From Cycas panzhihuaensis (lineage: Eukaryota; Cycadophyta): 64,000 nt of DNA. Under the pieces are notes generated by a model, which searched no databases, was not told the DNA's origin, and saw only the letters and a program-made list of their open reading frames with translations. This document shows, one piece after another, positions 25,501-36,813 of the stretch (position 1 is its first letter; each line of letters begins with the position of its first letter). Both the position numbers and the translations under genes were made by a program. The stretch is from the NCBI GenBank assembly GCA_023213395.1, contig CM041465.1:188549741-188613740 (forward strand). The letters are read 5' to 3'.

Positions 25501-28500
25501 GATGTTTCGCCCACGAAACTCTCGTGTCTCACTTCAGGGTGAAGCTTGACAAAATCAGAGGATTCTCAGGAAGCATCTTCTATATGTAATTGTTTCCATT
25601 TGATCAAATATTCTCGAATAGTTTTTTACTATAACCATCGTTTTTGAACTTCAAGGATAGCTTCTGGTAATAAGATTAATTTGCCTTCGTCATCTAGGAG
25701 AGGTAAGTCTATTTGTACCTGTACATGATCTCTAATTTTCTTTTTAAGACATGATACATGAAATACATTGTGTAATTTTGAAGTTGGGAGTTCCAAGGCA
25801 TAAGCTACTGCTCTGATTTTTTATTGAACCTGAAAAGGACCATAAAACTGAGGAGTCAATTTCTGTTTTTGAGAATTTTTAATGATGCTTAGTTGTATGG
25901 TTGCAGCCTCACATAAACCTAGTCACTGACTTCAAATATTCTTTCTGTTCAATTTTTAACAGCTTGTTGTTTCATACGATTCCTTGCTTCTTCTAAATGT
26001 CGCTTTAATATTTGAATTATGTTATGTGATTCTTGGAGATAGTCATTAACTACTGGAACTTTATTATCCATTTATAACCAATCTTTTAATTGAGTTAGTT
26101 GGTAGCCATATAATGCTTGATAAGGGATCATTTTAATAGACGAATGGTAAGAAGAGTTATACCATGCTTCAGCTGAGTGTAACCATTTGACCCACAAATG
26201 TTGTTTATCTATTACATAATTTCGTAAATAATTCTCTAAATATTTGTTAACCACTTCAGTTTGTCCATCTATTTGCGGATGATAACTGGTACTCATATTT
26301 AATTTTGTACCTACTTGTCAAAACATTTCTTGCCAAAAATGACTTAAAAATTTAAGGTCTCTGTCACTAATAATAGACTGTAGAAAACCATGTAACTTGT
26401 GAATCTCTTTAATAAATACTTCAACTAACTGCTGAGCTTTGTAGTTAGACTGGATGGGTATAAAATGAGCAAACTTTGTTAAATGATCCACAACCACATA
26501 GATAGCATCTTTCCCTTATGATTTTGGTAAACCTTTGATAAAATCCATGCTAATACTTTCCTATTTTTGTTGTGAAATAAGAAAAGGCTAGAGCAGACCA
26601 TGAGTAGCAATATGTTCATATTTATTGACTTGGCATACTATGCATTCAGCTATAAATTTCATTATATCCTTTTTCATTCCTTTCCAGAAAAATTATTATT
26701 TGACTCACAGATATGTTTTATAAAATCCCTCATGTCCTGCGACAGGTACTACATGTGCCTCATTTAATATCTTGGTACGAAAAGCTAAGTTTGGATTTAA
26801 AAATATCCATCCTTTATACTATAAAATATCATTTCTCCATTCAAATTTATCTTCTTTTCCTTGTTGAATTCTTTGAATGAGTTGTTGAATGTTAGGATCT
26901 TTCATATACTCTGATTGTAAATCCATGATCCATAATGGTTCTACCATTGAGATAGCCTTTAATTGAGGTTTTGTATTCTCTTCATCTTTCCGTGATAAGG
27001 CATCAGCTACCACATTATTTTTTCCCCTGTTATATGTTATGTCAAAATCAAGTGCCCGGATTTTACTTATCTATTTTTGTTGTTTAGGGGATAATTCTTT
27101 TTATTTTAGTAAATATTATAAATTGTTATGATCTGTCTTGACTATAAATTTGCTACCTAGTAGATATTGACATTATTTAACTAGAGCATATACAATGGCC
27201 ATCATTTCCTTATCATAGCTTGACTTGAGAATTTCTTGGTTGTTTAGCTTCCTACTTTCAAATGCAATGGGTTTACCTTCTTGCATCAGTACTACACTGA
27301 TACCTGTGCCTGATGCATCACATTCTATTATAAAAATTTTAGAAAAATTAGGTGACATAAGCCTTGGTACTGGATCATTATTTGCTTGACTTGTTCGAAA
27401 CATTTTGTTGCTTCTTCATTCCATTGAAAGGAATCCTTTTTTAATAAACAAGTTAAAACAATGGTTCTTTGTACATAATTTTTCACAAAACATCGATAAT
27501 ATCCTGTTAAACCCAAAAATCCTTGGAGTTTCATAATATTTTTAGGTATCGGCCATTCTTGAATTGCCTTAACTTTTCCTGGGTTAGCTCTAATTCCTTC
27601 TTTTGATATAAGATGACCCAGATATTCTATTTCTTTCATTCCAAAGTAACATTTTGATCTGTTAGCATAGAATTTTTGTTTCTTTAGGGCATTCAGTACT
27701 TGGCCAAGATGATTCATGTGTTCTCCCCATTATTTACTGAATATTAATATGTCGTCAAAGAAGACTAAGACAAACTTCCACAAGAAAGGTTTTAGAACTT
27801 GATTCATTATAGCTTGGAATGTGGCTGGTGCATTGGTTAAGCTAAAGGGCATTACCTTGAACTCATAATGACCTTGGTGTGTATTGAAGGTTGTTTTGTA
27901 TGTATCTTCTAGTTTAATGCAAATTTGATAATAGCCTAATTTTAAATCGATTTTCGAAAAATATTTTGCTCCATGTAATTCATCTAGTAATTCATCGATT
28001 CTTGGTATAGGAAATCTATTTTTTATTGTAACTTTATTTAATGCTCGATAATCTATGCACATACGGTAAGATCCATCTTTTTTTCTTACTAAGATTACTG
28101 GTGCTGCAAAAGGGCTTTTAGTAGGAGTTATTGCTCCTATATCTAATAATTCTTATATGATCTTTTCAATCTCATTCCGATAATGATGTGGTTGTTTATA
28201 AGGCCAAATAACATTCAGATTAGTGCCTACTTCTAATTTGATTTGATGTTCACATCCCCTGTCCGGTGGTAATTCTGTTGGAATATTTTGGAAAACTTCT
28301 TTATGCTTCTGGATGACCTTTTGTAGTTCATTTTCTTGTGTAGTTGGTTTAATTTCTGCCTGGATCGAAAAAAGTTGAGCCATCATACCACGATGGCCCT
28401 TCTTGATTAATTTTTCCATTTTCTTACAAGATATCAGTTGGCTATTTCCAAGTTTTTCTCCTTGAAGGACGACAATTCTTCCATCTTTCTTATATCTCAT

Positions 28501-28540
28501 AAATAATTCTTCAAGATTCATCTCAAAAGTTCCCAAGGTT
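25500..28540 (-). pseudogene. Pol of the nested chromovirus (RT, RNase H, integrase, chromodomain)
   Basis: On the minus strand, 28536-28153 holds the protease-RT linker. RT is at 28062-27730 ([31 protein letters not shown]) with FFDD at 27751-27762, continuing at 27717-27328 (YLGHLIS, FLGLTGYYRCFV). RNase H is at 27403-26819 (IECDASGTGIS, VADALSRK). Integrase follows, with the C-terminal half of the core at 26296-26072 (SYHPQIDGQTEVVN, ALYGYQ) and the GPY-like part near 25850. At about 25680-25520 IREYLIKWKQLHIEDASWE is a chromodomain signature, thought to guide integration to modified chromatin. Several stops and frameshifts split the frame, so this copy is inactive, but its catalytic FFDD is intact. 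It is the best-preserved gypsy pol in the window apart from parts of element B. Confidence 0.93.
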
Positions 28541-28679
28541 TATAACCATTAACTCCCTAGAATAATATCTACTCCACCCACATCTAATACATAATTTTTT
28601 TTTTTTAAGAGTAACGTCACCAATTGAGATTTTAAGGTTTTCCATCATTCCTTGTCCAGATATAACCTATCGCCCTCCA

Positions 28680-30139
28680 ACACTTACTTAAAAAGGTGTT
28701 GTTCTGGAAGGAAAAAATTTTAAATATTGAGCTGATATTCTATCAATAAAATTATGAGTACTTCCTAGATCGATCAAAATCGTAATAGCTTGATTTTCAA
28801 TAAATCCTCGTAGTTTAAGCATGTCAGATTTTGTCAAACCACTCATAGCTGAGAATGACATTTTTAAGACATCCTCCTCCTGGTTATATTGATACTCCTG
28901 ATTTTCAATATTTTCTTGGCCACATTCGGTACCATCCTCTTCTTCAATTTCCTCATCCTCTGCTACCGGATATAATTTGATCATGTATAATTGATTTTTC
29001 TGACATTTATGATTAGGTGTCCATTTTTCAGCACACCTGAAACAGAGATTCTTTTCTCGTAGCTCTTCTTGCTCATCTCTTATTCTTTGAAGTAATGGTT
29101 TAACTGACCAAGCAACTCTGTTAGGTATAAAACCAAGTCGTATAGCTAAAGGAGGATTAGGACGAGTATATGGAGGAATATAAGGTCTCGTTCTTGCCTT
29201 CTTTAATTCATTGATCTTTCCTTCCTAAATTTTGGCTAGTTGTATTGCCTTATTCAGATCCAGAGGTTCTTGAATTTTAACATCAGCTTGGATCTCTATT
29301 ATTAGACCATCTATATATAGCTGGATAAGTCAATTAGTCAGAATATCTTCTAACACATAGCTTAGTCTTGTAAATGCTACACTATATTCTTCCACCGAAC
29401 CATTTTGTTTTAATCTTCGTAACTCACAATAATAATCACGATTAGATACAGTCTCGAACCGTTCGATGAATAAGTGTACAAATTCTTTCCAGGTAGGTAA
29501 CTGATCTTGAAAAGAGGTTCATTTGAGACACTACCACCATTCACATGCTATCCCGTCCATATGTAAAGTGGCTATCGAAACTTATTCTGCTGGCTCAATT
29601 TCCATTAAGCAGAAATAGTTTTCCATTTATTGTATCCACACTCTCGGTTCATGTGATTTTTGCTCCATACTAAAACGTTTTATATTTATTTTTTCTAAGT
29701 TTTTCTTTTTCTGTGTTTGAATACTTTGTAAGCAGTTAAAGTGAGCTTGAAAACCTACTATCTTCTGTTCTTTAGGAGTTAAATTCTGGTATTCATTGAG
29801 ATACTTTCTAATAGCCTCATTTTCCAAATTAATTGAAGATATATGAGAATTCAACTGATTTCTTGTAGTTTGATGTCTGATATGTGATTGGCGACTCATT
29901 GCTTTGTCTTCTGAATTTGGCACAATCATATCTTCCTTTCTACTTATCGCTATGATTATTAATTTATCCAAAATTTGGTGTAGCATATGATTCAAGAGAG
30001 CATTTGATGTTTGAACCGCATTATGGACTGCTTGAGTGATTGGTTCGATGATTTCCTTTTGAATGGTATTGTCTACCATATCTTTAATGTTCATTATTTT
30101 AATGATTGTGTAGGTGTGATTCCACTGATTTCCCTCCAT
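28680..30139 (-). pseudogene. Gag and protease of the nested chromovirus
   Basis: Starts with ATG at 30139 (MEGNQWNHTYTI), open for 170 residues to 29627. It continues with stops through the capsid-like region to a zinc knuckle near 29055-29005 (CFRCAEKWTPNHKC, all four ligands present). The open segment 28984-28688 has an acidic linker (residues 9-45) and the protease-like ILIDLGSTHNFID near its end, with Asp at the catalytic position and Leu where Ser or Thr usually follows. Frame breaks between 29627 and 29060 make it non-functional. Confidence 0.88.
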
Positions 30140-31783
30140 AACGATGTACTAATTTATTAGATTTGAGAATAATGGAAGGAAATATGATGTAGGAAATAGA
30201 AATCTAATTGGATTCAATTAATAATCTAGTAATATATCCAGAATGATATGGTCACAACTTGATAACGTCAACTCAGTATAAGGAATAACTCCATGTCGAG
30301 TTTTGAATTTATATTAGAAAATAGGTTGTAGTTAACCATATATATGCAACTCCAATTTTGAGTGCACATGTTAACTGTTTGATTGCTCACTGCAATAAGA
30401 TCATTAATAATAGTACTATCTTGTGTTACAATGTTACAAGATATCCAAACTATGTTATATGATGGTGGATGATCTCTGAAACAACTGATATGACTAATCA
30501 GTGACTCAAATAAGACTCTTGTTAAATATAAGCATGACTAAATAAAATAGAGACTTATAATTAAGATCTCTCTACTTTCCAAAAATTAAACCTTCAATCA
30601 AATTTGAATTATAATAATAATATGTAACTATAATGTTGGGTTTGAAATCACTTTGTATCTTTACAACTATAAGAGAAGGTATAAAGATAAAAATGTATAT
30701 GAATTAACTATATTATTAATATGGTAATGTAACGTAATGATGACAAACTATGTCTTATGTGTTAATATAATATAATGATAGAATATAAAGTTCGTTTTAC
30801 AATGAAATATGAAGAATTAGTGGCACACATATGGATGGAACACGTTGAAGAATTAATAGAATATAATATGTACATTTAGGAGTGGAAGGATGAAATGGGA
30901 GAGACGCAGCATGAATGGAATGAAGGAACGGGAGGATGCAGCATGAACATGGAAATAAATGGAACGGGAGAGACGTAGGGAAACAAATGGAATGAAATGA
31001 CGCAACACAGGGAAGACGAGAAGGGCGATGCTACAGGGACGTTAAAAATGAAACAATGGTATAACAATTAATTAGATGGAGACCAAATGGCGATGACGAT
31101 GTCACGGTGGATATCTGATATACAGCTACACCGCCAAAGATCATGTTGTAACTTTAATTCGGTGGAGTTTTGAATAGTGTAGAGCTTAAGAACACGCCAA
31201 TGTAGACGTTACCCAAGAATATGGGAAGACATAACTATAAACAACGAAGATGGTGTAACAGACATCACCTACGAACATGGGGAAATGGAACAGAAGACCC
31301 ATTGTCTGAAGTAACCACTGAAACCTGACATAAACAGGAACTAACTATGCGTACAATGACTAAAATTTAGCAATTAGAACCTGTGAGAAAAATGAGATTC
31401 TATCGACTAGAATTCCAGCAGTGGGAATGAGAAAATGTAGTGACGAGAAATGTAGGCAGTGATGAGAAAACACAGTGACGAGAAACGTTAGTAGTGATGA
31501 GAAAACACAGTGATGAGAAGTGGGTCCACACCAGGCACGCAGTGACAAGAAACGTAGGGCACGTAGCAGCAACAAGAATACTATAAATATAGTGATGAGA
31601 ATTGTAGTATGCAGCAGTAAGGAGAATACTGTAAATACAATGAGAATGCCAGCACAGTAACGAGAATACTCTGAATAAATACAATGACGAGAATGATAAA
31701 ACTTCACATTAGATTTTAAAATAGATTCTTAATATGATATAGTTTTCTTAATATGATATAGTTTCCCACAGGGTAGAAAGTTT
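30140..31783 (-). other. 5' leader of the nested chromovirus with purine-rich repeats
   Basis: 1.6 kb between primer site and gag ATG. On the plus strand 31437-31700 contains about ten copies of a CAGTGAYGAGAA-like motif, and 30880-31050 contains repeated GGAATGAA and AACGGGAGAGACG blocks. Open frames here (for example 31400-31707) follow from the repeats and resemble no known protein. Confidence 0.7.
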
Positions 31784-31795
31784 GCTCTGATACCA
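31784..31795 (-). other. Primer binding site (tRNA-iMet) of the nested chromovirus
   Basis: Minus strand TGGTATCAGAGC, a perfect match to the tRNA-iMet primer site, two bases from the LTR end. Confidence 0.95.
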
Positions 31796-31797
31796 CT

Positions 31798-32003
31798 TGT
31801 ATCTGACCCAATTCAAAACTAAGAGAGCTGAATGAATAGATATTGAGAGCTTGAAATAAACAAATATTATTGATGTAGATTTTAAAAGATGATTCATACA
31901 ACAGGACAACGGCCATATATATAAGTATATGGGATCCATTGTTTTATCAAGGAACATAACCCTTGTAATGTATCTTTTCAACAAATAACAAGGATTTATA
32001 ACA
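31798..32003 (-). repeat. 5' LTR of the nested chromovirus
   Basis: 206-bp partner of 25280-25485, starting TGTATCTGACC and ending ATTTATAACA, followed by the TTATC duplication (32004-32008). Confidence 0.95.
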
Positions 32004-32008
32004 TTATC

Positions 32009-32720
32009 CTTCCTCCACTTGGCGGTTGAAGACCAAGTGGATTAAAACATTGGAACAACATAATGCATAAATGAAGCTTGGACTATACTTTGTTCCCTTT
32101 ATAAGAGGAATGACAAATCTAGGTCTCTTACCCTTAAGACTCATCTATTTGCCATGCCTTTTGCTAGAAATATTATAAATCATTTGACCAAAGTCAAAAC
32201 CATTAGAAACCAAGTGATTATCCTTAGTGAGCTACCTTTTGACCATGATTTAATCTCAAGCATTATAAACATTCTACCCATTAAATATAACTCCTTTATA
32301 TCTAAGTTACATGACAATTACTCTAAGATTGGCATCATAACCTTTAATGGGCTCTTACTTCGAGAGGAGAATATACTCAACTGACTAGGGGTAATATCAA
32401 CATTTGACTCAACTCCTGCCTTTATCACCCATAACTTAGAAAAAAGGTAAGGCTATTAATATAACAACCCAATATCTTAGTTAGCAATAAGACCTAACTT
32501 AACTCTTGGACTCTCTCTCTATATCACAAGAGTCATAGTAGTAGCCAATGCAACAGCATCTTAATGGTACCTCCTCCTCCTCTTATCCAACTCAGTAGCC
32601 TCAATAGTCATAGTATCAACCATAGGTATAGTCTCAAAAGAATCATTAATCTAAACTAAATATCACATACCTTTACTATGGAAAAATTAGACACCTAGTT
32701 GTTGAATGCAAGAGAAGACA
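32009..32720 (+). pseudogene. Copia gag, C-terminal part with decayed zinc knuckle
   Basis: Continues the gag frame broken at 25279. Residues SFLHLAVEDQ lead, through stops, into the open segment 32154-32384 (NHLTKVKTI, SELPFDHDLISSIINILP), a standard copia gag region. At 32668-32709 the frame reads YLYYGKIRHLVVEC, which is a CxxCGKxGHxxxxC knuckle with both first Cys changed to Tyr (TGT or TGC to TAT or TAC transitions) and Gly to Arg. The nucleic-acid-binding site is therefore lost. Confidence 0.8.
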
Positions 32721-32794
32721 AAACGATTTACAACTCTTGTAGAATTAAGGGAGCCAAGCATATGGGCTAGTTTATCAACAACCACCCCCTATTT

Positions 32795-33010
32795 ATCAAT
32801 AAGGAGAACCCTCATACTATTAAGGAGGCCCTTGTTACAATCAACAAAGACAAGGAGCTTCTTATTAATAAGGAGGACCATGTCCTCCTCAAGAAGCCCC
32901 ATTTCCATAATAAGGAGGCCCTTATTATTAATAAGGTGGTCCCATTCAATAGTAAGGAGGCCCTTTTTACCCATAAGGGGGGCTATCATACCAATATCAA
33001 GGCTAATTTT
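32795..33010 (+). repeat. Degenerate short repeats in the copia gag-protease linker
   Basis: AATAAGGAGGCCC-like units recur about eight times with 21-45 bp spacing. One frame reads INKE, IKEALVT, INKDKELL, INKED, HNKEALI, NSKEALFT, and another gives repeated IRRPLL. Which frame was coding is unclear, because the frame of the zinc knuckle at 32668-32709 does not run straight into either. Confidence 0.6.
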
Positions 33011-33179
33011 ATCAGCAGAATTGGAATCTAAGGCCCACACAAGGACAAAGACCTCAAAATAGGTAATGGTTCTCAAATAGAAATTAGAGGAACTAACAGT
33101 ATAATCAACAACAAGATGGCAATATGGAAGATGGTTAAGACTCCTCCTCCCATAACCTATGTTTTACAGTATTGTCCTC

Positions 33180-36100
33180 ATAGTTTGATGAAACAACATG
33201 GCTCATTAATTCTGGTGTAATAAGATACATGATAGTTTCTAAAAGATAATCAATTAACACTTAAACAATCATATTTAGGGACAACTTAACTTACAATGTG
33301 ACCAAAATTAGTAGGGCATCAATAACACTGAAGGACTCCAACAATAGTAATATGTTCCTTATAGCCAGTATGAAGATGAACCTACTTTCCATTAGCTAAA
33401 TAGACAAACATAACTTAGATGTCCTCTTTAGCTAGGGCATTTATAGAATTACAGACCATGCTATAGGTAGACTAGTGGCCATAGGGTATGAAGATAGTGG
33501 CTTATATAAGCTGGATGGATCCCCCTTGACACTACTCCATAATATGAATATTATTCAATGGCTAACTTAACTTAATTTGGTGAGGGGAAGAATGTAATTG
33601 ATGAAGAGTCTCCTTGTATACAAGAACTAGGAGAATACTCTCATTCAAAATATGAAGTGATCATAAATAGATCCAAAGACCACCTATGGCATCAATGCCT
33701 AGTTCATTTGGATATGAAAACCTTGAACCTCATGTTTAGGCTTAAAATGATATATGACCTACCCAAAATTAAGAGATACCACAATATATGTGAGGCCTAC
33801 TTAAAGGGCAAGTAGTAAAGAGAAAAATTCCCTTCCAAGAATGCATGGAAAGCTTCACAACTATTAGAGCTAGTCCACTCTGACATTTATGGCCCTATGT
33901 CCACCCAATCTCTCAATTGTAGTTGATATTTCATCACCTTCATAGATGACTTCTCAAGGAAAGTATAGGTCTATTTCTTGATAAACAAATATTAACCCTA
34001 GAAAGATTCAATAAGTTCAAAGATACTATTAAAAATAAAAGTGGGATGAAAATCAAGTTCCTTAGATCTAATAATGGTGGTGAGTACATTTCAAATTAGT
34101 TCAATAAATTTTGCAAAGAACATGGAATCCAACATTAATTTTATGCTCCTTATATACCTCAATAGAATGATGTAGCTAAAATGATGAATCAATAAAGGAA
34201 AACCCATGCTTAGTGTTTCCAACCTTGCCACTAGATTTTGGGCTAATGCCATTTCCATGTCTACTTACCTAACCAACATAAGTCCCACATGTGCAATTAG
34301 GAACATCACTCTTGAAGAAGCTTGGTTAGGCCAAAAGCTATTCATAGCTCATTTGAGGATCTTTGGATGCATGACATATAAATATATCCCAAAGGATAAG
34401 AGAAAGAAGCTTGATGAAAAAAGCCTTAAGTGCATCTATCTTGGCTATATACTTGGTTCCAAAGCCTATAAAGTATTTTATGTAGTCGGTAACCAAGATT
34501 ACATAACACGAGATGTAATCTTTGCTAAAGAACCATAGGAACTAACAACTCCTCAATCTCATATTGTAGTAGTAGATGAAGTTTGTGCATCACAAGTGAC
34601 CCTTAGACAAATTTTGGAGCCACCTATACTAGCTTCCTCCTACACTCCTCATCCATCATCAATTCCAATATCTTCTTTATCATCCACTCAAATAAGCATA
34701 AACTTACCTCTATTTCAATTGATGACCTTTAGGTGGAAGCCATTAGCTTTTAGGCACCTCCTAAGTGGGTATAATAGATTTTAAAGGATGCTCATCCTCC
34801 TCCCATAACTATAAAAAAGCCTTCCAAGATGAGACACTCGCTAAACTTTATTCTCATATAATGTGTTCTTGAAACACCTGAGTCTTCTACATTTGAGAAG
34901 ATAGTCAAAGATTAAACATGGGAAGCAACTATAGATGAAGAGATAAATTCCATCTTAGAAAATGACACTTGGGAGCTAACTGAATTACCATCTCTGAAGA
35001 AAAAAATTGATTGTACATGGTTGTATAGGACAAAGTTCTATGCAAATGGCACCATAGAGTATCATCAAGTTCACATTATTGCAAGAAGTTTCAAATAGCA
35101 TGAAGGAATTGACTATGATGAGACCTTTGTACCAGTAGCCAACATGAACACATTATGTTTGGTTATGTCCATAGTAACCCAATTTGGATGGCCTATTTAC
35201 TAGATGGATTTGAAGAGTGTTTTCCTTAATGGAGAGCTCAAAGAAGAGGTTTTCTTAAAATAATCCCCAGGCTATACTGTTCTAGGATAAGAACACTTAG
35301 TTTATATATTCAAGAAATCCCTCTATGGACTCAAGTAGGTACCATGTGCCTGGTATATAAAGATAGATGCCTTTCTCACACAACATGGATTTGATTATTC
35401 ACCATCTGACCCTAATCTCTATATTCAGGTTAGAGACAATTGATCATAATCATTGTACTTTATGTGGATGACTTTTCTATTACTGGTAATAATGTAGATG
35501 GAATTTCTTGAATCTAATCAAAGTTAAAGAGAAATTTTGAGATGAATGACCTTAACATGCTCCACTACTTCCTTGGAATTGAAGTTTAGCAAGAACTAGG
35601 ACACATCCTTCTAATTTAAACTAACTATGTCGATGAACTCTTAGAAAGATTTAAGATGATAGATTGTAAGCCTTCACTAATTCCCATAGAGACAAGAACC
35701 AAGTTAGGTCTTGATGAACAAGGAAAACCTTTTGATCCCACTTTATACTAGTAGTTAGTTGGGAGTCTCATCTATCACATCCACACTCATCTGGACATCT
35801 CATATGTAGTAGGGATCTACTCGAGGTATATGTCACAACCTAAAGCATCTCACTAGAAAGCAGCCACTAGGATCCTCAAATACATCTGTAGCACTTATCA
35901 GTTTGGCCTTGAGTACAATAAGATTGAATCACCTATTTTAAAAGGACATATAGATTCTGATTGGGCTAGTTACTAGGATACACACCATTCAACTTTAGGC
36001 TATTAATTTGATATGACCTTAGTTTTAATCTCGTGGAGCTATAAGAAGTAGCCTAATATTACCCTTTCCTCCACTAAAGTAGAATATAAAGAAATTATCC

Positions 36101-36370
36101 ATGTTACTACCAAGTTGATTTAGCTTACAAGAATTGTTGCCAAGATTGGACTTTAATAGACTTCACTAACCATCTTATATTGTGATAACTAGAGTGTGTT
36201 AAAAATGATGGAGAATCTTGTATTCCATGCTAGAACTAAGCACATTGAATTCCACCATCACTTCATCTATAAGCATGTATAGAATGGAGAATTTGATATC
36301 ATCTACTATCCTATTGAAGACTAGGTTGTAGACATCTTCACTAAAGCACTTAGTAAACCAAAGTTTGAAT
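33180..36370 (+). pseudogene. Copia pol remnant (protease, integrase, RT, RNase H)
   Basis: Protease reads WLINSGVIRYMI near 33210. The GAG-pre-integrase motif is LWHQCLVHL near 33685. The integrase core is at 33850-34200 (LVHSDIYGPMST, FITFIDDFSRKV), and its C-terminal part is the open segment 34206-34538 (FGCMTYKYIP, KCIYLGY). RT is at about 34930-35620 (KVYANGTIEYH, FLNGELKEEVF, SLYGLK) with an intact YVDD at 35461-35472. RNase H is at about 35820-36360 (DSDWAS, SSTKVEYKE, RTKHIEFHHHFI). Stops at SLYGLK-stop and WPIY-stop-MDLKS stand exactly where Gln is conserved. The order protease-integrase-RT-RH confirms copia. Not functional. Confidence 0.93.
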
Positions 36371-36414
36371 GCTTTAGATTTGACCTTGACATCCAAAGAA
36401 ATAAAGTTGCTATT

Positions 36415-36423
36415 AAGGAAGGG
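36415..36423 (+). other. Polypurine tract of the copia element
   Basis: AAGGAAGGG directly precedes the 3' LTR. Confidence 0.75.
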
Positions 36424-36808
36424 TGTTAAAACTATCTAATATCTCCTTCATTTCTTCTCACCTTGTACTGTGATATTGATATTGTACTAAAGAACCATTT
36501 TTATATAATTAAATCATATTGGATGGTGAGATTATGTCCACCTCTGTTACCTTTAAGTTGGCCTATCCTATTATAATATAACCTTAGCAGATGGTTATAA
36601 ATATTACCTTGCATACTTGTGTATTTAAATTGATTTATGATTAATTGAGAAGTTCTAGCCAATAAAGAGATTACAATGTGGCAAATTCACCCGTACCAAT
36701 ACATGTTCATTTATTGTATTCATTTACTTGATCTATTGAATATTTATCAATGTTATGCTTATTATATTTGAATCAAGGTACATGTATAAAGATTCTGACA
36801 TTTTCACA
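36424..36808 (+). repeat. 3' LTR of the copia element
   Basis: 385 bp, TGTTAAAACTATC to CATTTTCACA, partner of 22741-23123. Followed by TAAGA, the counterpart of CAAGA on the left. Confidence 0.92.
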
Positions 36809-36813
36809 TAAGA

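Larger units (their letters stand above)
25280..32003 (-). mobile_element. Complete Ty3/gypsy chromovirus nested in the copia gag
   Basis: Two 206-bp LTRs (25280-25485 and 31798-32003) with TG...CA ends flank a 6.3-kb interior, and TTATC borders both sides. On the minus strand the right LTR is followed, after two bases, by TGGTATCAGAGC, a perfect tRNA-iMet primer site; a purine tract (GAGAGGGAGGAAT) precedes the left LTR. Gag, protease, RT, RNase H, integrase and a C-terminal chromodomain follow in order on the minus strand. By hand count 14 of 206 LTR positions differ and all 14 are transitions. The short LTRs and chromodomain point to the chromoviruses; the clade within them is not decided. 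Confidence 0.95.
22741..36808 (+). mobile_element. Complete but decayed Ty1/copia element, interrupted by a nested gypsy element
   Basis: Bounded by two related LTRs (22741-23123 and 36424-36808), both starting TGTTAAAACTATC and ending CATTTTCACA. Flanks are CAAGA on the left and TAAGA on the right, a 5-bp target duplication with one C to T change. A tRNA-iMet primer site follows the 5' LTR and a purine run precedes the 3' LTR. Without the 6.7-kb nested insertion at 25280-32003 the element would be about 7.3 kb. LTRs differ at roughly 15% of sites (rough hand estimate), clearly more than those of the nested element. Confidence 0.92.

Noticed and set aside
31360-31707. Open frames of 94 and 115 residues on the minus strand
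   Set aside because: They come from the repeated CAGTGAYGAGAA motif in the chromovirus leader, overlap in two frames and show no known domain.
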